Source: CAMLDH01 sp966250375 | GTDB taxonomy: Bacteria > Pseudomonadota > Gammaproteobacteria > Burkholderiales > Burkholderiaceae_D | Assembly: GCA_966250375.1 (NCBI GenBank) | Contig: CBINHE010000032.1 | Coordinates: 1 to 40,775, forward strand | Reading direction: 5' to 3' | DNA: 40,775 nucleotides | In this document: piece after piece, positions 26,319-34,311 of the stretch | How the letters are laid out: each line of letters starts with the position of its first letter | Position numbering within the stretch: position 1 is the stretch's first letter | The notes under the pieces: model-generated | Databases searched by the model: none | What the model saw: only the letters and a program-made list of their open reading frames with translations | Told to the model about the DNA's origin: nothing | Translations under genes and position numbers: made by a program

Positions 26319-27830
26319 TTATTCATAGCCGAGTTCTTTCAGGTAGCTCTCCATCTGCACTTCCAGCGTTGCAAGCTCTGCCTTCAGCTTTTTGCGTTCG
26401 GCACGCAGCGCCATCAGATCGATTTCTTCCTCTTCTTCAAAGATGTCAACATAGCGCGGGATGTTGAGGTTGTAGTCGTTCTCGGCGATTTCGGCTGGGG
26501 TGGCCAGGTAAGCATACTTGTCTACGCTCTCGCGTTTGCGGCAGGTTGCGAGGATGCGCTCCAGATCCGTGTCGCGCAGAATGTTTTGATTCTTGCCATC
26601 CTGATAGTCGCAGCTGGCGTCGATGAAGAGCACCTTATCGTCTTCCTTTTTCTTGCGGAAGACCAGCACGGCGGCGGGGATGCCGGTGCCGTAGAACAGT
26701 TTTTCCGGCAGGCCGATGACCACATCGAGCAGGTTTTCATCGATGAGTTGCTTGCGGATTGCGCCTTCTGCCGCGCCGCGAAACAACACGCCATGCGGTA
26801 CCACGACGGCCATGCGGCCGGTGCCCGGCTTCATCGTTTCGATCATGTGCAGGATGAAGGCGTAGTCGCCCTTGGTCTTGGGCGGCACGCCGCGGCGGAA
26901 GCGCATGAATTTGTCATTGGCGGCACCGTCATGTCCCCATTTTTCGAGCGAGAAGGGCGGATTGGCGACCACGATGTCGAAGTGTTTAAGCAGCGCGTCG
27001 CTGCCGAGCAGTTTGGGGTTGCGGATGGTGTCGCCCCATTCGATGCGATGGTTGTCTTCGCCATGCAGGAACATGTTCATCTTGGCCAGCGCCCAAGTGC
27101 TGCCGATGGCTTCTTGTCCATACAGCGCGTATTTGCGGGAGTTGTTGCGTTTGCGAATAAGCTGTCCGCACTTCATCAGCAGCGAGGCGGAGCCGCAGGT
27201 CGGGTCGCAAATGTCATCGCCTTCCTGCGGATCGACCAGCAGCGCGATCAGTTGCGAGACCTCGGGCGGGGTGTAAAACTCACCGGCTTTTTTACCGCTG
27301 GTGGAGGCGAAGTTCTTGATCAGGAATTCATAGGCGTTGCCGATGATGTCGAGCGTGCCGACGCGGCTTGGACGCAAGTTGAGCTCGGGCTTGGCGAAGT
27401 CTTCCAGCAAGTGGCGCAGGAGATCGTTTTTCTGCGCTTCTTCTCCCAGCTTGTTGTTATTGAAGATGATGTCTTGAAATACGTCGCGCAGCTTTTGGAT
27501 ATTGGTTTCTTCAATGGCATGCAGCGCCTTGTCGATGCGCTCGCCGTTGCCCGGCTCATGCCGCTTGGCATGCAGCGCGTAGAAATTGGCTTGCGGTGGC
27601 AGGACGAAACGCTCGTTCTTGAGCATTTCCGCAATCAATTCAGGGTGGTCGCCGTACTGCTTCTTGTATCCATCGTAGTGGTCTTGCCACACATCCGAGA
27701 TGTATTTCAGAAAGAGCATTGTCAATACATAGTCTTTGTAGACGGCAGGATCGACGGTGCCGCGAAAGATATCGCAGGCTTCCCAGACGGCGCGATTGAT
27801 GACGGATTGTTCGAGGGAGCTTTTGCTCAT
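26319..27830 (-). CDS. hsdM: Type I restriction-modification methylase subunit M
   Basis: A 503-residue N6-adenine methyltransferase. An N-terminal helical domain (about 1-160) precedes the SAM-binding fold: FYTPPEVSQLIALLVDP, motif I DPTCGSASLL near residue 207 and catalytic motif IV NPPF near 287. A C-terminal helix (RKKLKAELATLEVQMESYLK) should contact HsdS. The M2S complex methylates the recognition site and protects host DNA. Motif I has Ala where Gly is more usual (CGSAS), within the range of the family. It lies 17 bases after hsdS and precedes hsdR. No clear Shine-Dalgarno; translation is probably coupled to hsdS. Confidence 0.95.
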   Translation of the reverse strand: MSKSSLEQSVINRAVWEACDIFRGTVDPAVYKDYVLTMLFLKYISDVWQDHYDGYKKQYGDHPELIAEMLKNERFVLPPQANFYALHAKRHEPGNGERIDKALHAIEETNIQKLRDVFQDIIFNNNKLGEEAQKNDLLRHLLEDFAKPELNLRPSRVGTLDIIGNAYEFLIKNFASTSGKKAGEFYTPPEVSQLIALLVDPQEGDDICDPTCGSASLLMKCGQLIRKRNNSRKYALYGQEAIGSTWALAKMNMFLHGEDNHRIEWGDTIRNPKLLGSDALLKHFDIVVANPPFSLEKWGHDGAANDKFMRFRRGVPPKTKGDYAFILHMIETMKPGTGRMAVVVPHGVLFRGAAEGAIRKQLIDENLLDVVIGLPEKLFYGTGIPAAVLVFRKKKEDDKVLFIDASCDYQDGKNQNILRDTDLERILATCRKRESVDKYAYLATPAEIAENDYNLNIPRYVDIFEEEEEIDLMALRAERKKLKAELATLEVQMESYLKELGYE

Positions 27831-27847
27831 GTTCGTTGTCAGATGGA

Positions 27848-28426
27848 TTAATTTGTCTTCAGCAACTTCAGGACCAATGCCTGTAATTGCCGCTCTCGGG
27901 TGTCAATGAGGTTTTGCAGAACCTCCCGTTCCTGCCGGGCGGCATTCGCCAGGCTCATCAGGCGACGCTGTTGCGGAATGGGCGGCGCGGAAATCGGCAA
28001 GGCCTCAAGTACGCCACGCCGAATACTGAGTTGGTCCGTGCCCTCGGCGTTTTTGCCGAGATAGCGCTGTGCCGGCTGCTGGTTGATCTGCCAGGCCAGG
28101 AATTCCGGCAACAACAGTTGGGAATCGCGCACGCGAACAAGGAAGAAGTATTGGGAACAGACGGCAGGTGCCGGTACATCCTCCAGGCAAACGGCGAAAT
28201 TGCGCGCACCCCGCATGACAAAAAGGATGTCGCCCGCCTTCAGCCAGTCCGGCTGCCTGCGCCCTTCCGGGTTCGTGCGCGCGACGCTGTCCCACGCTAC
28301 GCCCCCCGATGCGCTGGCATCGCGCATCTGCACGGCCATGACCGCACCGTCGGCCACTTCAGGCACGCTGCCCCGAAAAGGATAGCCGGCCCGAACCTCG
28401 GCAAAGTATTTAAGCTCTTGCAACAT
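27848..28426 (-). CDS. hsdS: Half-size type I specificity subunit (single TRD)
   Basis: A 192-residue specificity subunit, about half the normal length of roughly 400. It has one target recognition domain (about 1-130: LKYFAEVRAGYPFRGSV, QPDWLKAGDILFVMRGARNF, SQYFFLVRV) and one conserved helical spacer (PPIPQQRRLMSLANAARQER, then VLQNLIDTRERQLQALVLKL). No second TRD is found on either side. Such half subunits can pair to form a full S unit that recognises a symmetric bipartite site. The start at 28426 is by homology; an in-frame ATG at 28480 would add 18 residues. It leads the hsd operon and diverges from the 28559 gene. Confidence 0.82.
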   Translation of the reverse strand: MLQELKYFAEVRAGYPFRGSVPEVADGAVMAVQMRDASASGGVAWDSVARTNPEGRRQPDWLKAGDILFVMRGARNFAVCLEDVPAPAVCSQYFFLVRVRDSQLLLPEFLAWQINQQPAQRYLGKNAEGTDQLSIRRGVLEALPISAPPIPQQRRLMSLANAARQEREVLQNLIDTRERQLQALVLKLLKTN

Positions 28427-28499
28427 TTTGCACCATTGGAGTTGATGCAGAATTTTCCTTGTTAAAAAGACTATCTGCAATTAATATAGACCAAACTTC

Positions 28500-28524
28500 A
28501 ATGCATCATTTTGGTTGATGCATT
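28500..28524. promoter_or_regulatory. Operator-like dyad between hsdS and the MBL gene
   Basis: AATGCATCA and TGATGCATT form a perfect 9-bp dyad with a 7-base spacer (TTTTGGT). It lies between the divergent hsdS operon and the 28559 gene, a good place for a shared operator. No regulator gene is visible in the window. Confidence 0.45.
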
Positions 28525-28558
28525 AAAACTGCGCCATTTTAAACAAAGGGAAGACGGG

Positions 28559-29662
28559 ATGAGCACCTGTTATCAAATAGATTTTTTACCTGTTGGTGAC
28601 GGAGAGCGCAGTGGCGATGCCATTTGCATGCGATATGGATCGCCTGGAAATTTCAAGGTAATGGTGTACGACGGCTGCACGAAAGAAGCCGGCACAGCAT
28701 TGGTCAGGCATGTCCGTAAACATTACGGCACGAATGTGATTGATTACGTCGTTTGTTCACATCTGGATGCCGACCGTGCTTGCGGTCTCGCCGTCGTACT
28801 GAAAGAAATGCGGGTCCTTGAATTGTGGATGCATCGGCCATGGACGCATGCCAAATTGATCTGTCAGTGCCTCAACGATGCCAGCCTCACCGACGAGGGC
28901 GTGGCCAAGCGCCTGAGAGAGAAATTAACGGCTGCCTGTGCGCTTGAGGCATTGGCGATCAAGCGCGGCATACCGCTATACGAGCCATTCCAGGGAAGCA
29001 GGATCGGTGAATTCGCGGTTTTGTCGCCGAACCGTGTTTGGTATCTCGGCCAGTTGATCGCGCATTTTGAAAAAGCGTCGGCGAAAAAGCGATCGGCCGC
29101 GACCGATGCCGGCAGTCTTTCATGGAAGAACATGCTTGAGCCGGTCAGGCAAGCCGTATCGTGGGCGGCCGAATCATGGGGCCTCGAAACACTGCGGGAA
29201 GATGTCGGCACCTCCACTAAAAACGAAAGCAGTGTCGTCTTGTTCGGCCTGCCCGGCGGCCGTGGCGTTCTTTTTACAGGCGATGCCGGTGTCCAGGCCT
29301 TGTCCGCCGCGGCAGAATATGCGGAGGAAAAAGGCGTGTCGATTCCCCAGTACATCAAATTTGTGCAAATCCCCCATCATGGCAGCGACAACAATGTCTC
29401 GCCATCGGTGCTTGATCGGCTTATCGGCCCAAAGACCATCATTCCGCTGACAAATAGACGCATCACCGCCTTTGTATCGGTCGCCAAAGAGCCGGGAACA
29501 CATCCACGAAAAGCCGTCGTCAATGCATTCCTCCGTCGCGGCGCCCGGGTCATTGCGACAAAGGGCGTAGCCAAATCGCATTTCTACAACATGAACCAGA
29601 AGGAGAAGGCGGAGTGGAGCGCCACTGAATCACTTTCATTGCCCCCTGACTCAACTGACTGA
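28559..29662 (+). CDS. ComEC/Rec2-like metallo-beta-lactamase-fold protein
   Basis: A 367-residue soluble MBL-fold protein. Recognisable parts are FLPVGDGERSGDAICMRYG, a modified metal motif YVVCSHLDADRACGLAVVL, NESSVVLFGLPGGRGVLFTGDAG and IPHHGSDNNVSPSVL, in the order seen in the ComEC C-terminal domain. The canonical HxHxDH is here H-L-D-A-D-R: the final His is Arg, so metal site 2 may be altered, while the later GDAG and HHGSD residues are kept. There is no membrane domain, so it is not a DNA uptake channel. ATG 28559 follows AAAGGGA. It forms a two-gene unit with the 88-residue gene 17 bases downstream and diverges from a type I RM operon, which suggests but does not prove a defence role. 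Confidence 0.8.
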   Translation: MSTCYQIDFLPVGDGERSGDAICMRYGSPGNFKVMVYDGCTKEAGTALVRHVRKHYGTNVIDYVVCSHLDADRACGLAVVLKEMRVLELWMHRPWTHAKLICQCLNDASLTDEGVAKRLREKLTAACALEALAIKRGIPLYEPFQGSRIGEFAVLSPNRVWYLGQLIAHFEKASAKKRSAATDAGSLSWKNMLEPVRQAVSWAAESWGLETLREDVGTSTKNESSVVLFGLPGGRGVLFTGDAGVQALSAAAEYAEEKGVSIPQYIKFVQIPHHGSDNNVSPSVLDRLIGPKTIIPLTNRRITAFVSVAKEPGTHPRKAVVNAFLRRGARVIATKGVAKSHFYNMNQKEKAEWSATESLSLPPDSTD

Positions 29663-29679
29663 CGCTCAGGAGCGCGAGA

Positions 29680-29946
29680 ATGCATAAAATCAGTTTGCCT
29701 GACGTCAAGGACATCGCGGGAATCGCCGCCGATTACTTCGATTCCGTTGTCGAAAAGCGGCTCTCCCCCACGGAGAAAGCACGAATCATTGAAGAATCCA
29801 TCCCGCCCTTGCTGCTGGTAATCGAGGCCGCCAGGATGGCCGGTGAAGGCGACCAAATCGGCTTTCACATTTTTGTCGCATTTATGCGGGATATCGCGTT
29901 GCAAACCGGCTCATTCGCGTCAGAGGATGTGAATCGCGCGCATTGA
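29680..29946 (+). CDS. 88-residue partner of the MBL-fold protein
   Basis: A small helical protein with AGGAG eight bases before its ATG, 17 bases after the MBL gene, so probably co-translated. Sequence marks are DIAGIAADYFDSVVEKRLSP, TEKARIIEESIPPLLLVIEA and IGFHIFVAFMRDIALQTGS. I recognise no family. Most of the gene is repeated, broken, at 33844-34063 beyond the ankyrin gene. The MBL plus small partner arrangement suggests a two-component system; nothing shows which one is regulator or effector. Confidence 0.65.
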   Translation: MHKISLPDVKDIAGIAADYFDSVVEKRLSPTEKARIIEESIPPLLLVIEAARMAGEGDQIGFHIFVAFMRDIALQTGSFASEDVNRAH

Positions 29947-29975
29947 TAAGAGTTGCATCGCCACCGCCCCAATAA
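29721..29975 (+). repeat. Direct repeat copy 1 bracketing the ankyrin gene
   Basis: From AATCGCCGCCGATTACTTCG to GCATCGCCACCGCCCCAATA. It matches 33844-34096 with about 14 substitutions and a 2-base deletion in the second copy. It includes the 3' two-thirds of the 88-residue gene and 30 bases beyond its stop. Confidence 0.9.
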
Positions 29976-30542
29976 TCAGGATGGGGTACAGCCTAAATTG
30001 GCAAGTGCGCATCGCATTTCCATAAATCATATTTCGAATCTGGCACTTCTTTTATTCCTGCGCCACCTGTTGGCGATCGGGATTAATTGTATTTTTTACT
30101 ATGTTTTTCTGATCCAGTGCTCTGCGTTACAAGCTTTGCCGAGAAACGCACACCGGCAGCCGAACATTTTCTACTTCCAAGCAAGCGCATGCCGTAAGTG
30201 ATTGATTTTACGGGATTCTCCTACCGTTACTTTTTGCAGAGGTGTTAGGAACTCTCGCTCTCATTCTCAACGCGGCGCTATCGCTATCGAAGAAAATTGG
30301 CATTTTGCATGGAACTTTGACATGTCCCCTGCCACTCATCCCCGAAACAAATCCGCAAACGTTTTTTTGACACGGAACGCGGCTCCCTTCTCCCGCATGC
30401 GAAAACATGTTGCAAACTTATGTGCATAGGTTAGCCCACCTGCGGGAGAAGGGAGCAGACCAAGGTCGCTCAAGCTAACGCGAAAAATGTCAAAAAACTT
30501 TTACGTGCCTGCGTAGATCCACTACCAACATTAGGAGCTCTT
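29976..30542. other. Intergenic stretch before the ankyrin gene
   Basis: About 570 bases with no gene. It holds a 16-bp perfect inverted repeat, GCTCCCTTCTCCCGCA at 30382-30397 and its complement at 30441-30456, separated by 43 bases. ATGTCAAAAAACTTTT at 30487-30502 is identical to part of element X at 38387-38402. The ankyrin gene's ribosome site AGGAG is at about 30532. Confidence 0.6.
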
Positions 30543-33500
30543 ATGCCATTTAATCGCTTGCCGTCAAACAACTTTAACCTCCCATCGGTCCCGCCCTCCA
30601 CCGCCGCGAATACCCAGTCGAGTAACACGACGGAACTCTCCGCCTCCAGCACGGATACGGGATTGGGGCTGGCAGGACTGCTGCTAGGCTCGTCTTCGCG
30701 CCGCAGCCTCCTATCCCTGGGATCGAACTCTGTGCCGAGCAAAATGCTGCAGCAAGCGCTTAAGTTTGAGGAAAGCGGCGACCTAAACAAGCTGCAGGCA
30801 CTGCTGCGCGAGAATCCCTCTCTTTTCACTGAAACTGACAATCGAGGCAACAGCCTGCTCACACTGTCGGTGAAAAATCCGCAATCGACCCAGACAATTC
30901 TGTTCCTCGCCCAGCTCTTGCGCCCGGAAGCAATGGTCGCCATTGTCAACCACAAAAATCACGAGGGCAATACAGCGCTGACACTGGCGCTCAAGACGAA
31001 GAAACTGGAAACCGCTGAAATCTTACTGCGAGAATCCGATCTCGACCTGAGATTAGCTAACAACCAGGGCGAAAACGCACTTCATCTTGCAGCGAACATG
31101 ACGCCCGAAATTGTGGCCCTGCTGCTGCATCCCAGCACACAGGCCAGCTCCCCCGAAATATTGAACCGCCGCGACCGTAACGGCATCACCCCATTGTCGA
31201 GAGCCGTCCGCAACGAGAATCTCGAAATCGTCAAAACATTGTTGCAACACCCTGATATCGACGTCAATCTGCCGGACAACGACATGCAAACTCCGTTTCA
31301 CATGGCGGCGAAGTGGGAACCAACCATTCCCACTCGAGAAAAAAATGAAAAAAAAATGTACCTGCTTTTGGCTCTATTGCATCACCCTTCCATTCAACCC
31401 AATCTGCCCAACAAATCAGGCGACACGCCATTGCATAGCGTCATAAAGGAATCTCCCTTGCTTGAACCGACTGTGGGCAATCATTGGAACTGGGTTACGC
31501 TACTGGCCAAAAGCCCAAAAATCAATCCGAACCAGCGTGATGCTGCTGGCCGGACTCCACTTGAATTTATCCTGAAGCGCACATTTATTCCAGAGGATAT
31601 ATCCATAACGATATCCTCTCTGCTGATGAACCCCATCATCGATCCCAATCTGCCGGACCGAGATGGACGCACGCCAGTGTGGCAAGCCATAGAAGGCAGT
31701 CTTAAGAAGGCTTTCGCCAACGAGAACGAAGATATGAAGAAGTTGGAGATGGCCCCTTTCATGACGTTGGCAAATTTCTCCTCGAAGGTCGACTTCAACC
31801 GCCAGCACGACGGAGAAACAATCATTGGACATCTGCTGATGTTGGCCCCCCCGGAGGGTACGTATGACCAAACCAAGTGGAGATGCAATCGTGATGACGT
31901 GCTGAAACAACTGCTGGAGAACAACCAGCTGCAACAACACCTCGATTACAACGCCCAAGTCATCTCCGGGAAGACGATGATTGAGTTGGCCGTTACCGAA
32001 GAGCAAACCTGGCTCGCACAGCTGCTGGCGCAGAATCCGCGTGTCGATCTCAACGTACTGGCCCCCCTGCTCCAAGACCCTCAGAAACGCCATACGGTGT
32101 ATCAGCAGCTAGACCTTTATGATATGAGCCTGCCAACCAGCGAAAGCGATTTTGATCAGATGGAAGCGCAAACACTGGCGAAGTGGGCGACATACCGGAA
32201 CGCGGATGGAAGCGAAAGCAAGTTGGCGGCCAATACCAACTACCGGCTCGGAACGCTGCTGGCGAAGGAGGAACATCGCCGTGCCGCCCAAACCACCGCT
32301 CCATCTCTGAACGCAGACAACGATGCCTGCGCCACGCTGACCTTGGCGCTGGAGCAATGCCTGAGATTCGGCAAGGCCGACGAGATTAAGAAATTCGCCA
32401 AGACTTTGCTAGAACTGCCCTTGCGGCAACCCGAGCACTTCAGTCTGAACGGCACTATGGTGGCACGCAGAGAACTGCAGAATTGGGCGGCGGGCCAATT
32501 GCTCATAGAACGGCCTACCAGCGTGTCAAGCAGTGCGTTGAGCAGTGCGCGTGCCGAAGAATTGCTACGCAACGATGAAATGCACGAGGTACGGAGCGAG
32601 GCGGCGAATACCATCACGCGTCATATGCGCACCCACATCGCCAAGGAGGCGTACAAGGAGTTAGAGGCCGGCGAACTCTGGACGAAGTGCAAAGCCGCTC
32701 TGGTGAAGGCCGGTAAGCTGCAACCTTCTGAAAATTTGTCGGCCGCTCAACTTTCGGCAATGAACATTCGGGCGCTGCGGCAAAAGCTAGGCCGGCTCAC
32801 CGAAAGCGAAGCGGCGCTTTACGATGCCTTCATGCAGCAAAAATACTTCGCCACGCATTTCACCAACCAATCACTTGATAAACCGTCTTCACACGGCAAG
32901 ACCTTATCTCTCTTCTCCCAAGACAAGCTGAAAAAGACAGGGCTCGTCTTTACCAACAGCACCGGCATATCGATGTTTAATTGGAGCGGGGACAACAAAT
33001 TCGTGTTCTTTGCGCTGGAGTGTGGAGAAAAGCCTAAAAAGCTCGAAAGCCGCTACTACGGCTACACTGTCTATCGGGTTCCATTCGATTCACCGGTGTT
33101 CCAGCAAACCTCTTGGGGCGGCCTTGATTACTCCAATGTAAAATTGAGGCCCGACAGAAACCCGAAAAAACATTTCGCCGGCATTAACGCCCAGGAAGCA
33201 GACACGATCAAGACTTTACTCAGGCGTCAGACCCGCGATCTATCCCAACCCGAGGGCTATGACGACATCTTCGTGGGCAAAGACCTGATAGAGGGAACGG
33301 CGCTGTCAGCGATTTCCCGTATCAGAGCGCTGACAGAGGCGCTGCCCAGCGAGGCGGGCAAATTACCTCCGCTCGCCGAACGATTATTGGCCAGCAAAAC
33401 CGATGTCGAGATCGATGGTTTACTCAACGGCATCTTCCGACCGATGATCCGGGTGCCTATACAGATGATTACCGATGCCTTCGGAAAATGGGATGACGAT

Positions 33501-33551
33501 GCTCTGACGCCGCTCCAGAAAGAACGGATACAGCAACAATACCGCCGATAG
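30543..33551 (+). CDS. Ankyrin-repeat effector candidate with OspC/CopC-like C-terminal domain
   Basis: A 1002-residue protein with no Sec signal. Residues 1-50 are Ser/Thr/Asn/Pro-rich (MPFNRLPSNNFNLPSVPPST start). About 75-500 are degenerate ankyrin repeats (NRGNSLLTLSVKN, EGNTALTLALKTKKLETAEI, NGITPLSRAVRNENLEIVKT, SGDTPLHSV, AGRTPLEFI, DGRTPVWQAI). A helical middle follows. The last 240 residues have the motifs HFTNQSLD (His772), NKFVFFALE (Glu826), SPVF, YDDIFVGKDLIEGTALSAI and IFRPMIRVP. From memory of Shigella OspC3 (FVFFGVE with Glu192, IFNTKDMRLGIGL, FQPEYHIP) this resembles the ADP-riboxanase domain, though Glu-x-His in the last motif is Met968-x-Arg970 here. OspC proteins have ankyrins after, not before, the enzyme. 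AGGAG precedes ATG 30543. Direct repeats flank the gene. Confidence 0.75.
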   Translation: MPFNRLPSNNFNLPSVPPSTAANTQSSNTTELSASSTDTGLGLAGLLLGSSSRRSLLSLGSNSVPSKMLQQALKFEESGDLNKLQALLRENPSLFTETDNRGNSLLTLSVKNPQSTQTILFLAQLLRPEAMVAIVNHKNHEGNTALTLALKTKKLETAEILLRESDLDLRLANNQGENALHLAANMTPEIVALLLHPSTQASSPEILNRRDRNGITPLSRAVRNENLEIVKTLLQHPDIDVNLPDNDMQTPFHMAAKWEPTIPTREKNEKKMYLLLALLHHPSIQPNLPNKSGDTPLHSVIKESPLLEPTVGNHWNWVTLLAKSPKINPNQRDAAGRTPLEFILKRTFIPEDISITISSLLMNPIIDPNLPDRDGRTPVWQAIEGSLKKAFANENEDMKKLEMAPFMTLANFSSKVDFNRQHDGETIIGHLLMLAPPEGTYDQTKWRCNRDDVLKQLLENNQLQQHLDYNAQVISGKTMIELAVTEEQTWLAQLLAQNPRVDLNVLAPLLQDPQKRHTVYQQLDLYDMSLPTSESDFDQMEAQTLAKWATYRNADGSESKLAANTNYRLGTLLAKEEHRRAAQTTAPSLNADNDACATLTLALEQCLRFGKADEIKKFAKTLLELPLRQPEHFSLNGTMVARRELQNWAAGQLLIERPTSVSSSALSSARAEELLRNDEMHEVRSEAANTITRHMRTHIAKEAYKELEAGELWTKCKAALVKAGKLQPSENLSAAQLSAMNIRALRQKLGRLTESEAALYDAFMQQKYFATHFTNQSLDKPSSHGKTLSLFSQDKLKKTGLVFTNSTGISMFNWSGDNKFVFFALECGEKPKKLESRYYGYTVYRVPFDSPVFQQTSWGGLDYSNVKLRPDRNPKKHFAGINAQEADTIKTLLRRQTRDLSQPEGYDDIFVGKDLIEGTALSAISRIRALTEALPSEAGKLPPLAERLLASKTDVEIDGLLNGIFRPMIRVPIQMITDAFGKWDDDALTPLQKERIQQQYRR

Positions 33552-33702
33552 GGGCTGTGGCTCCTTGATAAGCGAACGCAAAAATTCAATTAATCGATCC
33601 GCCTTGAAATGGCCGTTGCTTACGGCCATTTCGCTGCATCAGTATTTTTAAAAAAGGAAGCTCGCTTGGAGCGCCCCGCTCACCCGGCTTGCCGCCGCTT
33701 TC

Positions 33703-33843
33703 GATCAAGGCGAGGCCTTGCCGCGCTGCTGGAAGCCGGGGCGGACATGGAGGCCAAGAATAGCCAAGGGGACACTGCACTGATGTCGCTGCCCAAAAGG
33801 GAAAAATCTAGGCGCTAAAAACCTTGATCGGGGCCGGGGCAGA
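33703..33843 (+). pseudogene. Ankyrin-repeat gene remnant
   Basis: The frame reads RGLAALLEAGADMEAKNSQG then DTALMSLPK, a clear ankyrin unit. After a frameshift near 33805 it continues ALKTLIGAGAE, the start of the next unit. At 33844 the ankyrin reading passes directly, in frame, into the copy of the 88-residue gene (IAADYFDAV). No start codon with a ribosome site is apparent. This is the end of a second, mostly lost ankyrin gene. Confidence 0.65.
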
Positions 33844-34063
33844 AATCGCCGCCGATTACTTCGATGCCGTTGCCGAGAAGCGGCTCGCCCCCACGGAGAG
33901 ATCACGAATCATTGAAGAATCCATCCCGCCATTGTTGCTGGTAATCGAGGCCGCGGATGGCCGGTGAAGGCGATCAAATCGGCTTGCACATTTTTGTCGC
34001 ATTTATGCGGGATATCGCGTTGCAAACCGGCTCATTCGCGTCAGAGGATGTGAGTCGTGCGCA
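33844..34063 (+). pseudogene. Truncated, frameshifted copy of the 88-residue gene
   Basis: Reads IAADYFDAVAEKRLAPTERS then RIIEESIPPLLLVIEA, where a 2-base deletion shifts the frame to ADGR and TGA at 33965-33967. The rest (frame-shifted) matches the end of the intact gene at 29680-29946, including TGA near 34066. The 5' end is replaced by ankyrin sequence. Confidence 0.8.
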
Positions 34064-34096
34064 TTGATAGGGGTTGCATCGCCACCGCCCCAATAA
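33844..34096 (+). repeat. Direct repeat copy 2 bracketing the ankyrin gene
   Basis: Partner of 29721-29975, same orientation. It lies 290 bases after the ankyrin gene, so a 3.9-kb segment with the effector is bounded by homologous repeats. Confidence 0.9.
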
Positions 34097-34311
34097 AATG
34101 CAGCGATGTTTTTATAGCATTTTGCGAATTCGATGGTAGGTGTGTGGGGCGCGCCTACTACAGTCATCGGCAATTCGCGCTAAATATCATGCAAAAGAAA
34201 TGTGATTTTGCAGGAGCGGGCCTTGCCCGCAATCGGTGTTGGCACATGCCCGCTGTCGCGGGGTGGAATGGAGAATTCAGTCGAATGGAGTATCGCGGTG
34301 GCGGCTATACT

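Noticed and set aside
26268..27851. A 527-codon open frame on the plus strand
   Set aside because: It lies entirely opposite hsdM, whose motifs are unmistakable. Composition (many His, Phe, Ala, Val) is that of a reverse shadow.
28559..29662. ComEC DNA-uptake protein
   Set aside because: Only the soluble MBL part is present; there are no membrane helices or OB-like domain, so it is not a competence channel.
33609..33818. A 69-codon frame taken as an intact small ankyrin gene
   Set aside because: Only one and a half ankyrin units remain, the frame is shifted before the next unit, and the 5' half is not ankyrin-like. It is a remnant.
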